Shown: positions 23,407-36,157 of the stretch, in pieces
How positions within the stretch are numbered: position 1 is the first letter of the stretch
Layout: each line of letters opens with the position of its first letter
Source of the DNA: Primulina eburnea
Lineage: Eukaryota > Streptophyta > Magnoliopsida > Lamiales > Gesneriaceae
DNA length: 64,000 bases
Assembly (NCBI RefSeq): GCF_022965805.1
Contig: NC_133102.1
Coordinates: forward strand, 10,399,485-10,463,484
Direction: 5' to 3'
The notes under the pieces: generated by a model
What the model saw: the letters and a program-made list of their open reading frames with translations, nothing else
The model's database searches: none
Told to the model about the DNA's origin: nothing
Made by a program: the position numbers and the translations under genes

Positions 23407-23749
23407 CTAATCGTGTTGAAACTTACAAAAATCTTATTATCGATAATTAACCCAAAATCATCAAATTAACCGAATTAAATCCATGTATTCCTCGAAAATT
23501 TCAAAATTATCCCTAAAATTTTGCATTTTAGCCCCTAAAATTTCGAAAATCACACTTTGGCCCTTCAAAATTTCGAATTTAGCCTCTATAATTCTCAATT
23601 CATGCAATTTAAATCCTTAATTCCAACTAGCTAGAGCATGCATCCTAACTTTTCTATGTTTTCAATCCCATAATTCAGTTCTCATAATAATCAAATCATC
23701 CAGTGCAATCAAAGCGGTAAACATATAAAAACTTAAGTGTAAAGGTTAC
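23407..23749 (-). other. candidate intron between gag and protease
   Basis: Relatives normally pass directly from the TLITG segment to the protease. Here 343 bp of AT-rich, stop-filled sequence intervenes. It starts GTAACC and ends GATTAG on the minus strand, and removing it keeps the frame. The polypyrimidine stretch before the acceptor is weak. A plain insertion is the alternative. Confidence 0.35.
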
Positions 23750-24793
23750 CGGTGATCAAAGTAGAATCTGGCTCCGCCTCAGCCTCCTCGGCATGCATCA
23801 CATATGCCCTTCCGGTAGTGGGACCCTTGTTTTGAGGGCAATGTGTAGACTTGTGCCCCTCTTGTTTGCATGTCAAGCATCTGTAGGTGCCCCACATGCA
23901 TTTTCCATAGTAATATTTGTTGCACTGCTTGCATGGTGGTCTTTTCCTCCGGCCTAGGAGACCCTGGTGCCTAAGATGGTTGCTGCTGTCCTGGCCCCCT
24001 ATACTGTCCCTGGGGCTTCTGTTGCCCCGACTATCTCGGTGGCCCCGTATACTGCTTTTTCTGCGGCTGAGAACTGGACTGGGCCTGATTTGGCTTCCTC
24101 TACATCTCGAAGTCTATGTCCCGCAGAGCTTGCTCCGCCTGAAAAGCGTAGGCGATGGCCTCCTCATATCCCGCCGGCCTCATCAGCATCACGTCCCGAC
24201 GAAGGGTAGGTCTCAGTCCATCCATAAAGTGCTGTCGCAGCTTCTGCCCGGCATCCTTAGCAATAAGAGGGACGAAGTGACAGCCCCAATCAAACTTGCA
24301 GATATATTCCGCCACAGACGAGTCCCCCCTGGCGGAGATTCATAGACTTTCTCGTCAGGCGGCCCCTGACATCAGCTGGGAAGAACTTGCCATAAAACAT
24401 CTCCTTGAACCTGTCCCAAGTGAGGGTAGTCAAGTCGACTGCATGGGCGGCTCCCTCCCACCATAGGAACGCATCATCCCTCAGCATAAAAACGACGCAC
24501 CTGACCCTGTCGCCATCTCTCATCTGTAGGTAGTCAAAGTGCAGCTCCGGCGATCTATCCCATCCCTCTTCCAAGAAAGGGTCAGTGGTACCCCCGAACT
24601 CCTTCAGGTCGAGCCGTCTAAATTGCTCATAGATATCAGTCTGTGGTTGGGGCGCCTGCTGGACCTGCTCCATCAATCTAGCTATCCCCTCTAGTACTCG
24701 GGTAGCTGGGTATCCGGGTGGTGGTGGTGGTCCTCTACCACCTCCAGGAATCTCATCCTGTCTCTCGGTACTAGAAGAACGTCTGGGAGGCAT
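23750..24793 (-). pseudogene. chromovirus gag with zinc knuckle
   Basis: The ATG at 24793 opens MPPRRSSS, a proline-rich stretch and the capsid core (WEGAAHAV, WDRFKEMF). After a frameshift near 24300 the capsid continues (MAEYICKFDWGC...). The nucleocapsid end has a CCHC knuckle, CLTCKQEGHKSTHC (about 23885-23844), and finishes at the candidate intron. Stops occur near 24098 and 24010. The product would form the virus-like particle. Confidence 0.8.
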
Positions 24794-25046
24794 AACTGAA
24801 TACAGTCCAATTTACAAACGTAGCCCATCATGCAATTAATCTAGTTTTTAAAATAATAAATCATTAAATCATAAAAACAATTAAACATGTATCGTAGATC
24901 ATCATAAAGCGTAAATCATGAAAACATGCAGGTGATAACAGTAAATCATTTTAAACATTTAAAACATAAAAGCTTATAGACTTGAGGTTTGAAGACTAAG
25001 CTGGCGGTGGCACAACCCTATACATGACCCTTCCTCTGATACCAAA
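24794..25046 (-). other. chromovirus leader with primer-binding site
   Basis: The minus strand reads TGGTATCAGAGGAAGG at 25044-25029, two bases from the end of the 5' LTR, matching an initiator tRNA-Met primer site. The rest is AT-rich untranslated leader. Confidence 0.75.
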
Positions 25047-27590
25047 TGTAGCGTATACCGTTTTTAAAGTGCAGAAATATTTATATATATATATAAATAA
25101 AGCTCACATTTTGAAAATAAGAATTTAAATAAATTGCATGCATGCAGACCTACTAAAAAAATATCATTTCAAAATAAACATAAGTAATTACCAATAAAAA
25201 TATAGCGGAGTAAAAGCGAGTAAAAATACTAACATCAAATAGTAAAATAAAACAGCGTATAAATGCTCATATCCTCTCAATAACATAAAATTGTAAATGT
25301 GCGGAAAATCATGAGGTCCTCGGGTCGTGTCGTCCACCAGGTCTGTCGGCTCAGAGTTCAGCACATCCAGTCCCCTCAAAATCATGATCACCTGCATCAC
25401 ACATGCCTAATGAGTCTAAAGACTCAACACACCTGTAAAATGATAACAAATACATATAGGTAACAAACAGCAGTGAAAAATATCGTAACCAACATAGATT
25501 TCATGTCTGCAGTAAAATCATATGCATAATTGTGACCTGACAAAACATGATAATAATCATAGTATGTATAATCGTATCAACATAAACATGTTCATTTTTT
25601 TAATTTTAATTCCACTCGTCAGTTGTGACTTTCATATTATCATGTCATTCGATGGATCCATCTACGTGTAACCGAGGTACCCAGCGGCAGAGGCATCATC
25701 AACAGCATTACCCCTCCACTGAGCCCCAACCTTTCGTGTCATCGTATTAGTCAAAACCAACTCACATCCTTCAAAACATGTCATCATATTCACCACTTAA
25801 ATAAAAGCATGCATATACATAATTTTTCCTTTAAATCAAGCATGCAACATATTTATCGTAATTCCATAAAAATCATTAAAATTATGCATAAAAATTTAAA
25901 GCATGATAAATTTGTGCTCAGGGCGCTGCCACCAAAATCTCACCACGGGTGTAAAATGACCATTTTGCCCCTGGAAACTCAAAAATTATCGTTTTACCCC
26001 TAGACCTTTAAAATTGTCTTGAAGCTTACCAAACTCCTTAAAATGTCCCAAAACATATTTATAAGCATTCCAAGATGTAAACTCGAGCCCATTACACAAC
26101 TTAACCGATTCGTTTTAAAACTTGGACTGTGGTCCCCGTTTTAACCCGAATCGACCCGAAACATAACCAAATTTTTCTCACCCTTAAGGTCCTAAAACCC
26201 AACAATTCAGACCTCTAAACTCATGAACAAAAACCCCCACAGTTGCTGGAAAAATCTGCTATTTCCCTTTTCAAACCCGCAAGGCACCACTCGCACTCTA
26301 GCACCCCTCAGCTCGCACCAGCCATGAACCAAGCCCTCTAGGACCTAGACCAGACCCTAAGGGACCTACTGAACCCACGCAACCAGCCCCATGCAGCCTA
26401 TACGTCGGAAACGATCACTAGAACCCGAAGTCCCCACACCCGAGCCCCTCTCTTCCTGCGTGCGATCTGCTAAAACATGTGGTTCCAGCACGTGCCGAGC
26501 CCCTCCAAGACTTGTCCCAGACCCACCAGGGTCTGGTCTAAGGCTCGTCCAGGACCCTGCTAGATGACCCCCATGCACTCTATTTATCCCAAGAACCGAG
26601 CACCCCATTGAAACGATTCTCTCGGCCCTTCGACCAGCAGCGACCAGCGACAGTTCTAAACCACAAGACAACACCTTGACACCATGTTCAGCCCTTAAAA
26701 AACCAAAAACAAAGCACCTTGCACAACATAAAACAAAACGCCAGTTGTTGATAAGACAATGAAAGAAATGCAACCAAAATCGTTCGATCTCCATGCAAGG
26801 TGTTGGATTGAGATTTTTGCAAAGGATTAAACACACAACATCATGTATATGGTGTATGAGATGCAAAAACGAAAGTACAATGTGTGCCTAGTAGATGTTG
26901 TTTCACAAGAAAACCGAAGAACGAGCGTCGGGAATTAAGCCTGAGAATTTTCTTCTTTGAAAAAAGTGATCACCGAAGCTTGGCTGAGGAATGGGGCTGA
27001 AAACCTATAGGATTTGATTGAGGAAGGGCTGGTGTAAAAATAATTAGGTTTAGGGTTATTTAGGTACTATTTAAATAGTTAACAAATAAACTAATGGGCC
27101 CTAAATTGCTAATTAAAAGTTTAAAAAGGGTTTTAAGCCCAACAAGCTTAAAATTAGGTCTATTAAGTCCAAACATATCCTCGAAAAATATTTCATTTTG
27201 GTAAGTTCTTGAAAATATTAGCCAAACCATAAAAAAGTCTCCCGATTTGATAAAATTTGTGTACCGCTGAAAAATATGCTCTGGTGGGTAAAAGTACCCA
27301 ACAAAACCCATTTCTTGGAAAATACCTTTAAAACATCTTATAATAATTAATAAAAATTAATCATGGAATAAAAATAATTTTCCTGAAAAATCTTCGGTCT
27401 CCGTTCCTCGTTCGGGTGCGAAATGCATCGGGAAACTCTAATGCATGAACTTTTAAAAATTTCATGAAATAAATTTCTATCATGCAATAATTAAGCATAA
27501 AATGCATAAAAATAATTAAACACATAATTTAAATAAAAATCCTAGATTACATGCATTCGTGTTAAGTGAATTAAATTCTTGGACCTTACA
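25047..27590 (-). repeat. 5' LTR of the chromovirus
   Basis: It is 2,544 bp. On the minus strand it starts TGTAAGGTCCAAG and ends GTATACGCTACA. Its start matches the truncated 3' LTR at 20975. A short (TA)n run lies near 25080-25095. The 166-aa ORF at 26866-26366 shows no family features and is treated as chance. Confidence 0.85.
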
Positions 27591-27818
27591 ACTTAGCTCA
27601 ACTGGTACCAGGATTGCTTTGCCATGACCTATATGTCCAGGAGGTCTTGGGTTCAAATCCTGGAAAGGTAAAAGCTCCAGTGCCTGGGCTGGAGAAGTTC
27701 TATGAATAATGACGTATAGGAAAGAACGTAAGGGAAAAGGTCTCAGTGGGAACCCAAGATGGGACAAAGCCCCTGAGGGAGCCCAAGATCGGGATAGCCC
27801 GTGGTCGTTACAAAAAAA
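27591..27818 (+). mobile_element. tRNA-derived SINE
   Basis: It begins with an A-box-like tagctcaactgg and has a B box GGGTTCAAATCC about 50 bp on. A 3' body with gcccaagatcgggatag follows, then cgttac and an A7 tail. It abuts the end of the chromovirus LTR exactly. Confidence 0.65.
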
Positions 27819-27836
27819 TGCGCTTTTTTTGTAACG
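27806..27836. repeat. perfect 13-bp hairpin at a SINE tail-to-tail junction
   Basis: cgttacaaaaaaa and its exact inverse are separated by tgcgc. It is explained by the tail of one SINE meeting the tail of an inverted one. Confidence 0.7.
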
Positions 27837-28184
27837 ATCATGGGCCACTAGACTGAACCAACATGGGCCTCGGCCCATACCCATGCACCACTACTGATCA
27901 TGGGTCGTTAGGATGATCCAGCATGGGCCTCGGCTCATGTCCATGCACACCCAACTTGTACCCACACTTTAAGAATCTAGGTACTTATGTCTGGAGGTAT
28001 TGGGTTCAAATGTTGGGGAGGCGAAAGAAACCACTTTCCAAGAGTGGGATATTCTATGAGTGACGGTGCATGGGCATGAGCCGAGGCCCATGCTGGACCA
28101 TCCTAACGACCCATGATCAGTAGCGGTGTATGATTATGGGCCGATGTCTATGTTGGTTCAGTCTAATGGCTCATGATCGTTACA
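27824..28184. mobile_element. inverted pair of related SINE copies forming a long hairpin
   Basis: Arms 27831-27948 and 28066-28183 (118 bp each) are inverted copies with some ten mismatches by eye. The 117-bp middle holds a B-box-like sequence (attgggttcaaatgttgg), so the right copy is a fuller SINE (about 27960-28184) and the left arm is the 3' part of a copy in minus orientation. Confidence 0.6.
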
Positions 28185-28189
28185 ACTGT

Positions 28190-30998
28190 CAATCATAGCA
28201 ATAAAATTTTTTATAAGAATTATCAATTAATAAAGTATATTAGTATACTATTTTTGCGATATAATAATACTAAAAACACATAAATGTTTTTTATTTGGAT
28301 CAAGAAATTATATATCTTGACAATTATCAAAACCTTCAAAATTAAATACCAAATCTTCTTTGTAATTTTCAATATCAGATATGATAATTTAAATTTTTTT
28401 TGTAAAAATTTTATTTGTTCTTTGATATTATTAATTTCTTTAACCAAATCATGTATATTTACTATATTGTGGTTACTATATTTTTTCTGTAAAATATTTT
28501 TTAACTTTTTTCATATAATAAGCTTGTTCATGTTTATTATTGCTACTGGTTGAACCATTATATATTCTCCATTTGATCTATAATTTTAGATTTTAAAGTT
28601 GGATCCTTAATCATTTTAAAGAATTCTAGAATATTATTATTAGTTAAAACATTAATATTAAGATCCTTAAATTGAGATATTAATCACAATCTTCTTGTTA
28701 TGAGATAATTGACTTATTATCGGTAAATTCGTCTGAATCATATCATTCTGAAGAATTATCATATAAACTACTGTAATCAAAATTCTTATTTGAATCTATT
28801 ATTATTTTAAATAATGTTTATTTGAGTATGACATCTATATCTAATCTATTAATTTCTAGTTTTCACGGTTTTTTTATTTTCTTTTTTCTGTCTTTTTGTC
28901 TTTCAGACAACTGTTCTTTCTATAAGATTTATCTTTAATATTCTTTTTACCTTTATTAGGTAATTTCATACCAAATTGATAACAAAATTTACGAAGTTGT
29001 TTCCTTCAATTAAATTATGTCTTTTAATTTGATTATTTAATTTTAATTCATTACAAAGAGCTAAATCTTCTTATATACAAGTACTTAATAACTTGTCATA
29101 AGTATAACTATCATAAGGAACATATATATCATCTTTTCTTAATATTTTTCTAATTCTTTCAGTAAAGAAAAGGTAATCCATCTATAAATTTAACTTTCCA
29201 AAGACTATTATTACAGTTTGGTATTTCATAAATACGAGATAAAAAAAAGTATCTTTATACCATATGAAATCAGTAAGAGTTTTACATTTCGAATTACTTA
29301 ATAAAATACGAATTTGTTCACCATTATCAGTTAATATACTAATAAAATATTTAATCATTGTCATTATGATAGAATAAAATACATTTTATATTTGTACATT
29401 ACTCTCAATTTTAATTGAATTTAAAATATCATCTTTATGGGATTGATTTAAATAATTATTTCACCATCCTTTAAGTTGACAAGTAAAACATACTGTAATC
29501 ATTTTAGCAAAATTCTTATCATTATTACCTGAAGTTTTATACAGTACTATACATAAGCATGTGATGAACAATATTATAAATTTCCTTCTCACTAAAACCA
29601 TCAATATTTCATTCATAAGTAATTTTCTTATTATAAATATCAGAAAAAATGCATTCATGTTCTTCAAAAAGAACATCAATAGAGGTAGACATATAATAAT
29701 AGTATTTAGTTTGAGTAGGTTTATCTGTCCATTTTATTTTATTAATTTCTTCATTAGAAGAATTTTTAATATTTTCAAACTCATTATTAAGAGTATTTAA
29801 AATAATATATTTAAATTTTTATTCTAATTTTTTTTCTAAATGAGAAAAAGAAGACTTAAATTTAAAATATTTTATTTTTGGGGGGATTGATTAGAGGAAG
29901 ATGCAATAGAAATAATATTAATTTCTTCTTTAGCTTGTATAAGAACATCAGGTTTGATCTGATTAATGGCCAAAATAATTTTATCTATACGATCTTTTAG
30001 AAAAATAATCTCTCCTCCTATTACCGTAAAATACAGATTTGTATAATTTTGTTTTTCAAATATCTGATTTATATGTTTAACAGTTATCTGTAACATATCG
30101 TTATCAAATAAATTTAAAAAAAATTTAAAATTAAATTTTTTTTTCTATTATGAAAGATTGCTGAGGAGGATAAAAAGATTTTTGAATTTGCCTAGAAGAA
30201 ATTTTATAATTTCTTTCAAGAACAAAAATATAATCTATAATAAATATTTTAAAAAACCAAGGAAAATATATTAATTTATTTTTATTTTCACAGAACTTAT
30301 AAAATTCTGTAATAATATAATCAAATTCTTTTTCAGATAAAATTTTAAAATAACAATCTCTGAAAGGTTCTCATTTAGAATTATAAAATTCATGATTGAC
30401 ATCGCTCTTGCACGAGATCCTTTTGTAAAATCAATTTTTTTATTTATTATCAAGTACATAGTATAATTCATTTCTAAAACTGTATAGTTTCCCTAATTTT
30501 TTGAAAATTACTTTTATGAACTATATTATTTTGATTAATGATCAATTCTTCTACTGTATCTTTTATAGAAGATTTCATTTCTTCTCTTATTTGAGAATTG
30601 GAAGCTCTAGAAGTTTGTGGAGTATCAAATAATCTATTGGTGAAATTTAAGAATGACTAGATCTTGTTCTAGTATATAAAGATGATTGTAATAATCTTCT
30701 TTGTTCATTATTAAATTGTATTTGGACAGATTCTTCATTGGTTTGTATAACTTGATGTAAATTTCTATTTATAATAAGATTTCTGTTAACAGCTTGTTCA
30801 GTTAACCAGTTATCTGGAAATTCAGTTTTTTCCCATTTAATAGATTTACGAGTTGTAATATTTAGATCTATTAAAATTGGTTTCTATAAGAATAGTTTCA
30901 TTTAATTGTTTATCAATTTTTTTACATATATGATTTAAAGTAAATAATGGTTTATAATAGATACAATAACAAATACATATAACTTATGTTTCAGAAAT
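28190..30998 (-). pseudogene. endogenous caulimovirid relic, distal part
   Basis: Read on the minus strand from 30998, it continues the movement-protein region begun at 36664. It passes into a long interrupted coding region ending in Lys/Cys-rich stretches typical of the caulimovirid coat-protein region (for example 29364-29182 and 30096-29872). Many stops and frameshifts are present and base composition is very AT-rich. It is an old, non-functional copy of a plant pararetrovirus genome. Family assignment rests on remembered resemblance; the genus is not determined. No RT or protease part was seen, so the copy is partial. Confidence 0.6.
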
Positions 30999-31894
30999 AT
31001 AATTGATAGGATCGGTTAGGGGGATCACCGTTGAGTTACAATAGCTCGGTTCTTGAAATATTGAACACAGATGAATTAAATCGAGTTTGGTATCAAACAA
31101 AGCGGAAAATACTCGAAATAATCCTTCGTAGAAACCGATTAAATATTTTGTAAACCATTTAAAATATATGCAATTTGAATGATTAAAAATATTTTAATTG
31201 AAGTATTTTATCAAACACTTGGTATACAATATTTTGATATTTGAAGAACACATAAAATACTTCAACAATGCATCTTTAAAACTATGAAAATTATAATTAA
31301 ATGTAATAAACAAATAGACACGAATTTGTTTATGGATGTTCGGAGACTTCAAATGCTCTTACGTCACCCCTTCTTCTCCTTGGGAAGGATTCACTAGAAG
31401 ACTTTGATTTATACAACACTTTGTACAAACCCATTCAGCTAGGACTTACCCACTGCCTAAACTGAACTCCTAACACTCAAGATTGTAGGCAGCACCTCAC
31501 AATCAGCATATTGTTTAATGTCTCATATGCAAAGACTACATACACAAGTTTATTGTCTTTGTGCAAGACTCACTCAACTAATCTTTGAAGTTCAACTCTC
31601 TTGTATATGTGTGAGTGATTATGTGTGTGAGGAATTTATCCTTTACAGTGTACATCTCAAATGTATCCTCACACAAGGGCTTGTGCTCTCAACTAGCTGA
31701 TTTTTTCATGCTAACTGCCCATGCTTTGAATCCTCTTCAAAAGCTCTTGTTTGATCTTCACGATCTTGTATTTATAAGCCTCAAAAATGATATATACGTT
31801 AGACACAAGAATATAACCGTTTGGAAAGTTTCTGTATTGTTTCTGAAATTGCAACGGTCAAATTCAGCTTGCTGGGCATTTTCCCGACTAGTCA

Positions 31895-32140
31895 ACTCTG
31901 GTCAACTCAACTGGTCGTTCAGTTCAACTGGTCAGCAGCTGGTTCAGTTCAGTTGGTCAACTGCTGGTTTTGTTCAGTTCAACTGGTTCAGTTCAACTGT
32001 TTCGGTTCAGTTCAGCTGGTCTGGTTCAACTGGTCTTCAGATGGACCAGTTCAGTTGGTTCAGTTCAACTGGACTGGTTCAACTGGTCTTCAGCTGTTCT
32101 GGTTCAGTTCAACTGGTTCAGTTCAGTTTTAGTTAGTGTG
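31895..32140. repeat. degenerate tandem repeat in the Sirevirus-type LTR
   Basis: About 20 imperfect units of ggttcagttcaact run through this stretch of the LTR. Overlapping ORFs here (rich in S, T, V, Q, F, W) are products of the repeat, not genes. Confidence 0.8.
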
Positions 32141-32219
32141 TTGAATCAGCCTAGTTGATTTCAGTCTATGCAGAACCAGTAACTTTTTCGTCATTTATAA
32201 TCATCTTAAGCTTCGATTC

Positions 32220-35200
32220 TGAAACGTCTGCTTATTCGTTTTGCTTAAAAAGTACTAGAATTTTTTTTAAAAAAACCTTACATAGTATCGACCGAACCAC
32301 GTACAAAATTACTTAAAATATTTTTGACATCATTTTAAAATAAAACAACTAACTAACATTTTACTAAATCTAAAAATAACATTTGAAAAGTATAGCCCAT
32401 ATTATAACCTCTCAAAAATCACTCATAAATAAATAAAAATCATAAAAATATTCTTAACATAATTTAAAATCATAAATCATAACTAGTGCGAAAACTAGCG
32501 TCGGTCCTCGGGTTATGTGCACCTTCAGTCCAGTCAGATCAACCATCAAGACCTCCAAAAATATAATCATCATAATCACCTGCATCAATCACACCTAGTG
32601 AGTCTAAAGACTCAACACGTCATATCCTTGATAACAAATACTACATATACAGATAACAAACAACAGTGAAAAATACTTGTACTTAAAATAACATTTTCAT
32701 GAAGATGCATAAACTTCAAAATATAAACATTTTCGTAAACATTTTCATGATGCATAAAACCTTAAATAAAAACATTTTCATAATCTTATGCATAAACATT
32801 TTCATATAAACATAACATATTCATATTAGTATCCATATTCATATAAACATATTCATGTCATCATATTCATGTTCATGTTTGTTGAATTCAGATCGTGATT
32901 GTGACTCGTATTCTTAAACGTATTGGGCGATGGATCCATCTAAAAAAAACCACAGTACTGGGCTGCGGGGACACCAGCAACACTCTCACCGGTCAACTGG
33001 GCCTTGGCCTACGTATTAACATATTCGTATTCGTATCTGTATCCAATGAAACACGATCGTCGGGCTCCCACTTGGACCATAACCCTCACGATATTTCCAA
33101 CATGTAGTACTCACAATCCCTTCACATCCTTCAACATGTCGTATTTCCATCACTTAATAAAAACATGCATATAATATCATTTTATTTTGAAACCAAGCAT
33201 GCAACATATCTTTTAAATGTCCAATTTAAATTATAAAAAATCATAGACATTTAAAAATCATAACTTAACATATTAAAAATCATAAACATCCATGAACATT
33301 TTAAAATAAACATTTTTACATCATAAATGTTTAAAATAAACATAAACATTTAAAATAAATATTTTAACATATTATATCATAAAACATTAAACATATTAAC
33401 GTCTTAAAAATCCATAACATATACAATTGACATATTATCATATAAACATCCATAATCATTGAAAATAATTATATTAGCATATAAAACAGCATTACGGGTA
33501 TTGACATAACGTTTACTAATTTTTAGCTGTAAAAAGACTGTTTTACCCCTAGACGTAAAATTTTACGTTTTTGACTTTTTCTTAATTCCATTGACTCTAA
33601 CATGTCCCAAATAATTATTTAAGCTTACATATTCTCATATTTTTATTTGGCCTGAATCGATGACTTTTAATTTATTATTTAAATATAACATATTAATGTG
33701 TTTTAATCCCAAATTAAATCAAACCTTAATATAAAATTTCCAAATTGAAAACCTAGACTTATAATAATTATTTAAGCTTAAATATAATTTTTCATAATTT
33801 TATAAAGCATAAAACTAGGCGTTTCAATTAACTCGTTAATTAGCGTTTCGTGCGGCGATTAAATCCCGAATAAATCCAAAACTCATTATTTTGATCCGAA
33901 ATTAAAACATAACTTTTTAAATATTTATTCTACCCTTCCAAGTTATGAGCCACACCCGTGGACCCATGGATTCAATTTTTAACTTCTTAAATTTTCGAAA
34001 TAGACACCTTATCGAACCACCTGAGCCATCTCCTAATTTACTCGAGCCACGCCCGAGCCACCTTGAGCCAAAACCTAGCCAACCCATCTAGGGACCCTCC
34101 TGACCAAGCCCAGCCCGAAGCACCAGCCATGGCCCTCTCAAAAACCTCCTGGAACTTGACCCAAAATCTGTATATATGTGTGTGAGGTGTTCTAGTTGTA
34201 TTAGGACTCCTAACCAATCTAGGACTCCTCCCAACCCTTAACCATCAAGCCACCCTGACCCTAACTGACCCTGGACCATGCCCAGACCATATCCAGACCA
34301 ACCCCAAGCTCCAACACCCAGCAGCGAAGCACCTGAATCAGAAAACCCAGCTGCGCACATGCTGCCTCCTAAGTGCTTCCCTCACGTTTTCTTGAACCAA
34401 GCAGCAAACCAAGCCGCCACAACCCCTGCCCAGGCCCTTAAGCACCCTCCTAGGACTCTAAAGAGTCGACCTAGCCCAGACTATAGCCCCCTGGCCGAGC
34501 CTCTTCTTCCCTGCACAAGCTGGAACCCTGCGCTACCTCATAAAAACTCTCGGGTGGAGTCCTTCTTGATAAGGACTCCTCCGCAACCCATGGTCTCGAG
34601 TCCTAGCGTGGCTAGGACTCTTCCCCTGACCCAAACCTAGACCCAGGTGTGCCCCAAGCTAGGCCATGCAACACCTAACCCATAAACCAATCCATGACAC
34701 CCCAAATCGTGAGAAGTGTTTCCAGCTTAATGTTTCTGTTTTTGTGCAGCGATTTGTTGCTTTTGTGTGCTATTCGAGACCTTTAAACTTGTTGAAATAC
34801 ATGCTTATTCATATCCTAATTCATGGCAGCCCCTTAAACATCGTATAATCATGATTTTGAATCCACAAACAAGAGTTAAACACATGCATATGAATAGTTG
34901 CGAAAATTGTGAATTGTGTGACTTATTTTCATGTAATTTCATAAACAATTATGTAATATGGTGTGATGATGAGTAAAATGAGAATATGGCGTGCCTTTGC
35001 GTTATTAACGCACGGTTTTACGTTGACGAATCGAAGAACGACGACGAGGAGACGACGGCTTGAACCCTTGCAAACTTTTGAACTTTTCTCCTTCAAAATA
35101 TTGTGTGTGCACCGTGTAGTTTGAGGGGAGGGAATTAGGTGTGTAGAATCTGAAAGTAGGCGTGTAAAAGTGGGGGTTTGGGGTAGGTTAATTGCATATT

Positions 35201-35698
35201 ATATAGTTAATTAATCTTTAATTAAGTTTAGGCCCATTAAGCATACAAATTAGGTCCATTAGTGCTTAATTAGAATTAATTAAAATATTAAAAATAATTT
35301 TGCCTAATTAAGGTTGTGAATTTAATAGCCGGGTTGCCAAAAATTTCGCATTTTTTGTTAAAAATCCAACACCGATAAAAATTACGTCCCAGCGTATAAA
35401 ATCACATCAAAACTTCTTTTTTTTCAAAAATAATAAAAGGCATCACCCATATTTTAAAGGCAATTATTTAATAAAATTATTTTCTATTTTCAGCTCTCGG
35501 TCTCCGTTCCTCGATCGCAACTCGAATAACATTTAAAAATATATTTTAATGCAATCATGTAGAAAATTATATTTTAAACATGCAAATATGCACAATATAA
35601 TTAATTCAAGCAATTAAAACATTTAATTAAAATACAAAGGAATTTAATAATTGCATGCATGTGGTTTACGTGGACTTCTAAATTTTCGGGACGTTACA
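32220..35698 (-). mobile_element. solo LTR, gypsy type, family A, nested
   Basis: It is 3,479 bp. On the minus strand it starts TGTAACGTCCCG and ends GACGTTTCA. The 5-bp duplication gattc flanks it at 32215-32219 and 35699-35703. It is the same family as 10272-13203, in opposite orientation. Open frames within it (for example 34278-34640) are not supported as genes. Confidence 0.87.
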
Positions 35699-36157
35699 GA
35701 TTCAGACTTTTACTTCTGAAGATGATTTGTAGATCATCGTCTTATCTTTCCAACGCATACTAAATCGCTTCATTTTGATAACCGAGCAGAGAGATATGAC
35801 CAAAATACCGCAACTGCTCGTACCCAACTGATTGTTGTTTTCGTGCAATCAGTTCGGAGATTCATCGATCAGTTAGACCTTGATAACTTCCGATTTCGCC
35901 CAACTGACGTGAAATACGACTTGTTCCAAATTGCGTTTTCTGATCGTTACAGTTGGCGGATTGTCATTTGGATATTCCAGTTGAGAGATATCATCAAAAC
36001 ACCGAAGCTCGCCAGAAATTCAGTTTGTGCAGAATTCAGTTTCGGATTGCCTCTTGTGTTAACAACTTCACACTTGAGTAAATATATTATAAACACAATA
36101 ACAAGTTTTGCTAATATCAAAATCAAGATTGCGAACTTGAAAAGTTTCAACAATAAT

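Larger units (their letters stand above)
20829..27590 (-). mobile_element. Ty3/gypsy chromovirus (Tekay-like), minus strand
   Basis: Read on the minus strand: 5' LTR (27590-25047), primer site, gag with zinc knuckle, protease, RNase H, integrase, chromodomain, polypurine tract, then the first 147 bp of the 3' LTR (20975-20829). The chromodomain and gene order place it among chromoviruses. The 3' LTR is cut to 147 of 2,544 bp. RT has been deleted, the integrase Glu is changed, and there are several frame breaks. Confidence 0.88.
31004..36152 (-). mobile_element. Sirevirus-type solo LTR, split by a later solo LTR
   Basis: On the minus strand it starts TGTTGAAAC at 36152 and ends CCTATCA at 31004. 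Without the insertion at 32220-35703 it is about 1.67 kb. It is flanked by ataat at 30999-31003 and 36153-36157, a perfect 5-bp duplication, and the caulimovirid frame continues across it. It shares the gaaggggtgacgtaag...ctccgaacatcc block (inverted, about 31385-31335) with the LTR at 6895-8009. Confidence 0.85.

Noticed and set aside
23917..24345. 142-aa plus-strand ORF
   Set aside because: It is antisense to chromovirus gag, which explains the open frame.
26366..26866. 166-aa minus-strand ORF
   Set aside because: It lies wholly in the chromovirus 5' LTR, has no domain features and is explained by a GC-rich patch.
27600..27680. tRNA gene
   Set aside because: A and B boxes are present, but the sequence does not close into a cloverleaf, and an A-rich 3' tail and related copies show a SINE.
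31615..32158. Overlapping ORFs in several frames
   Set aside because: They arise from the ggttcagttcaact tandem repeat, which is open in more than one frame.
34278..34640. 120-aa proline-rich ORF
   Set aside because: It is inside the family A solo LTR. The related LTR at 10272-13203 shows no counterpart conserved as protein.
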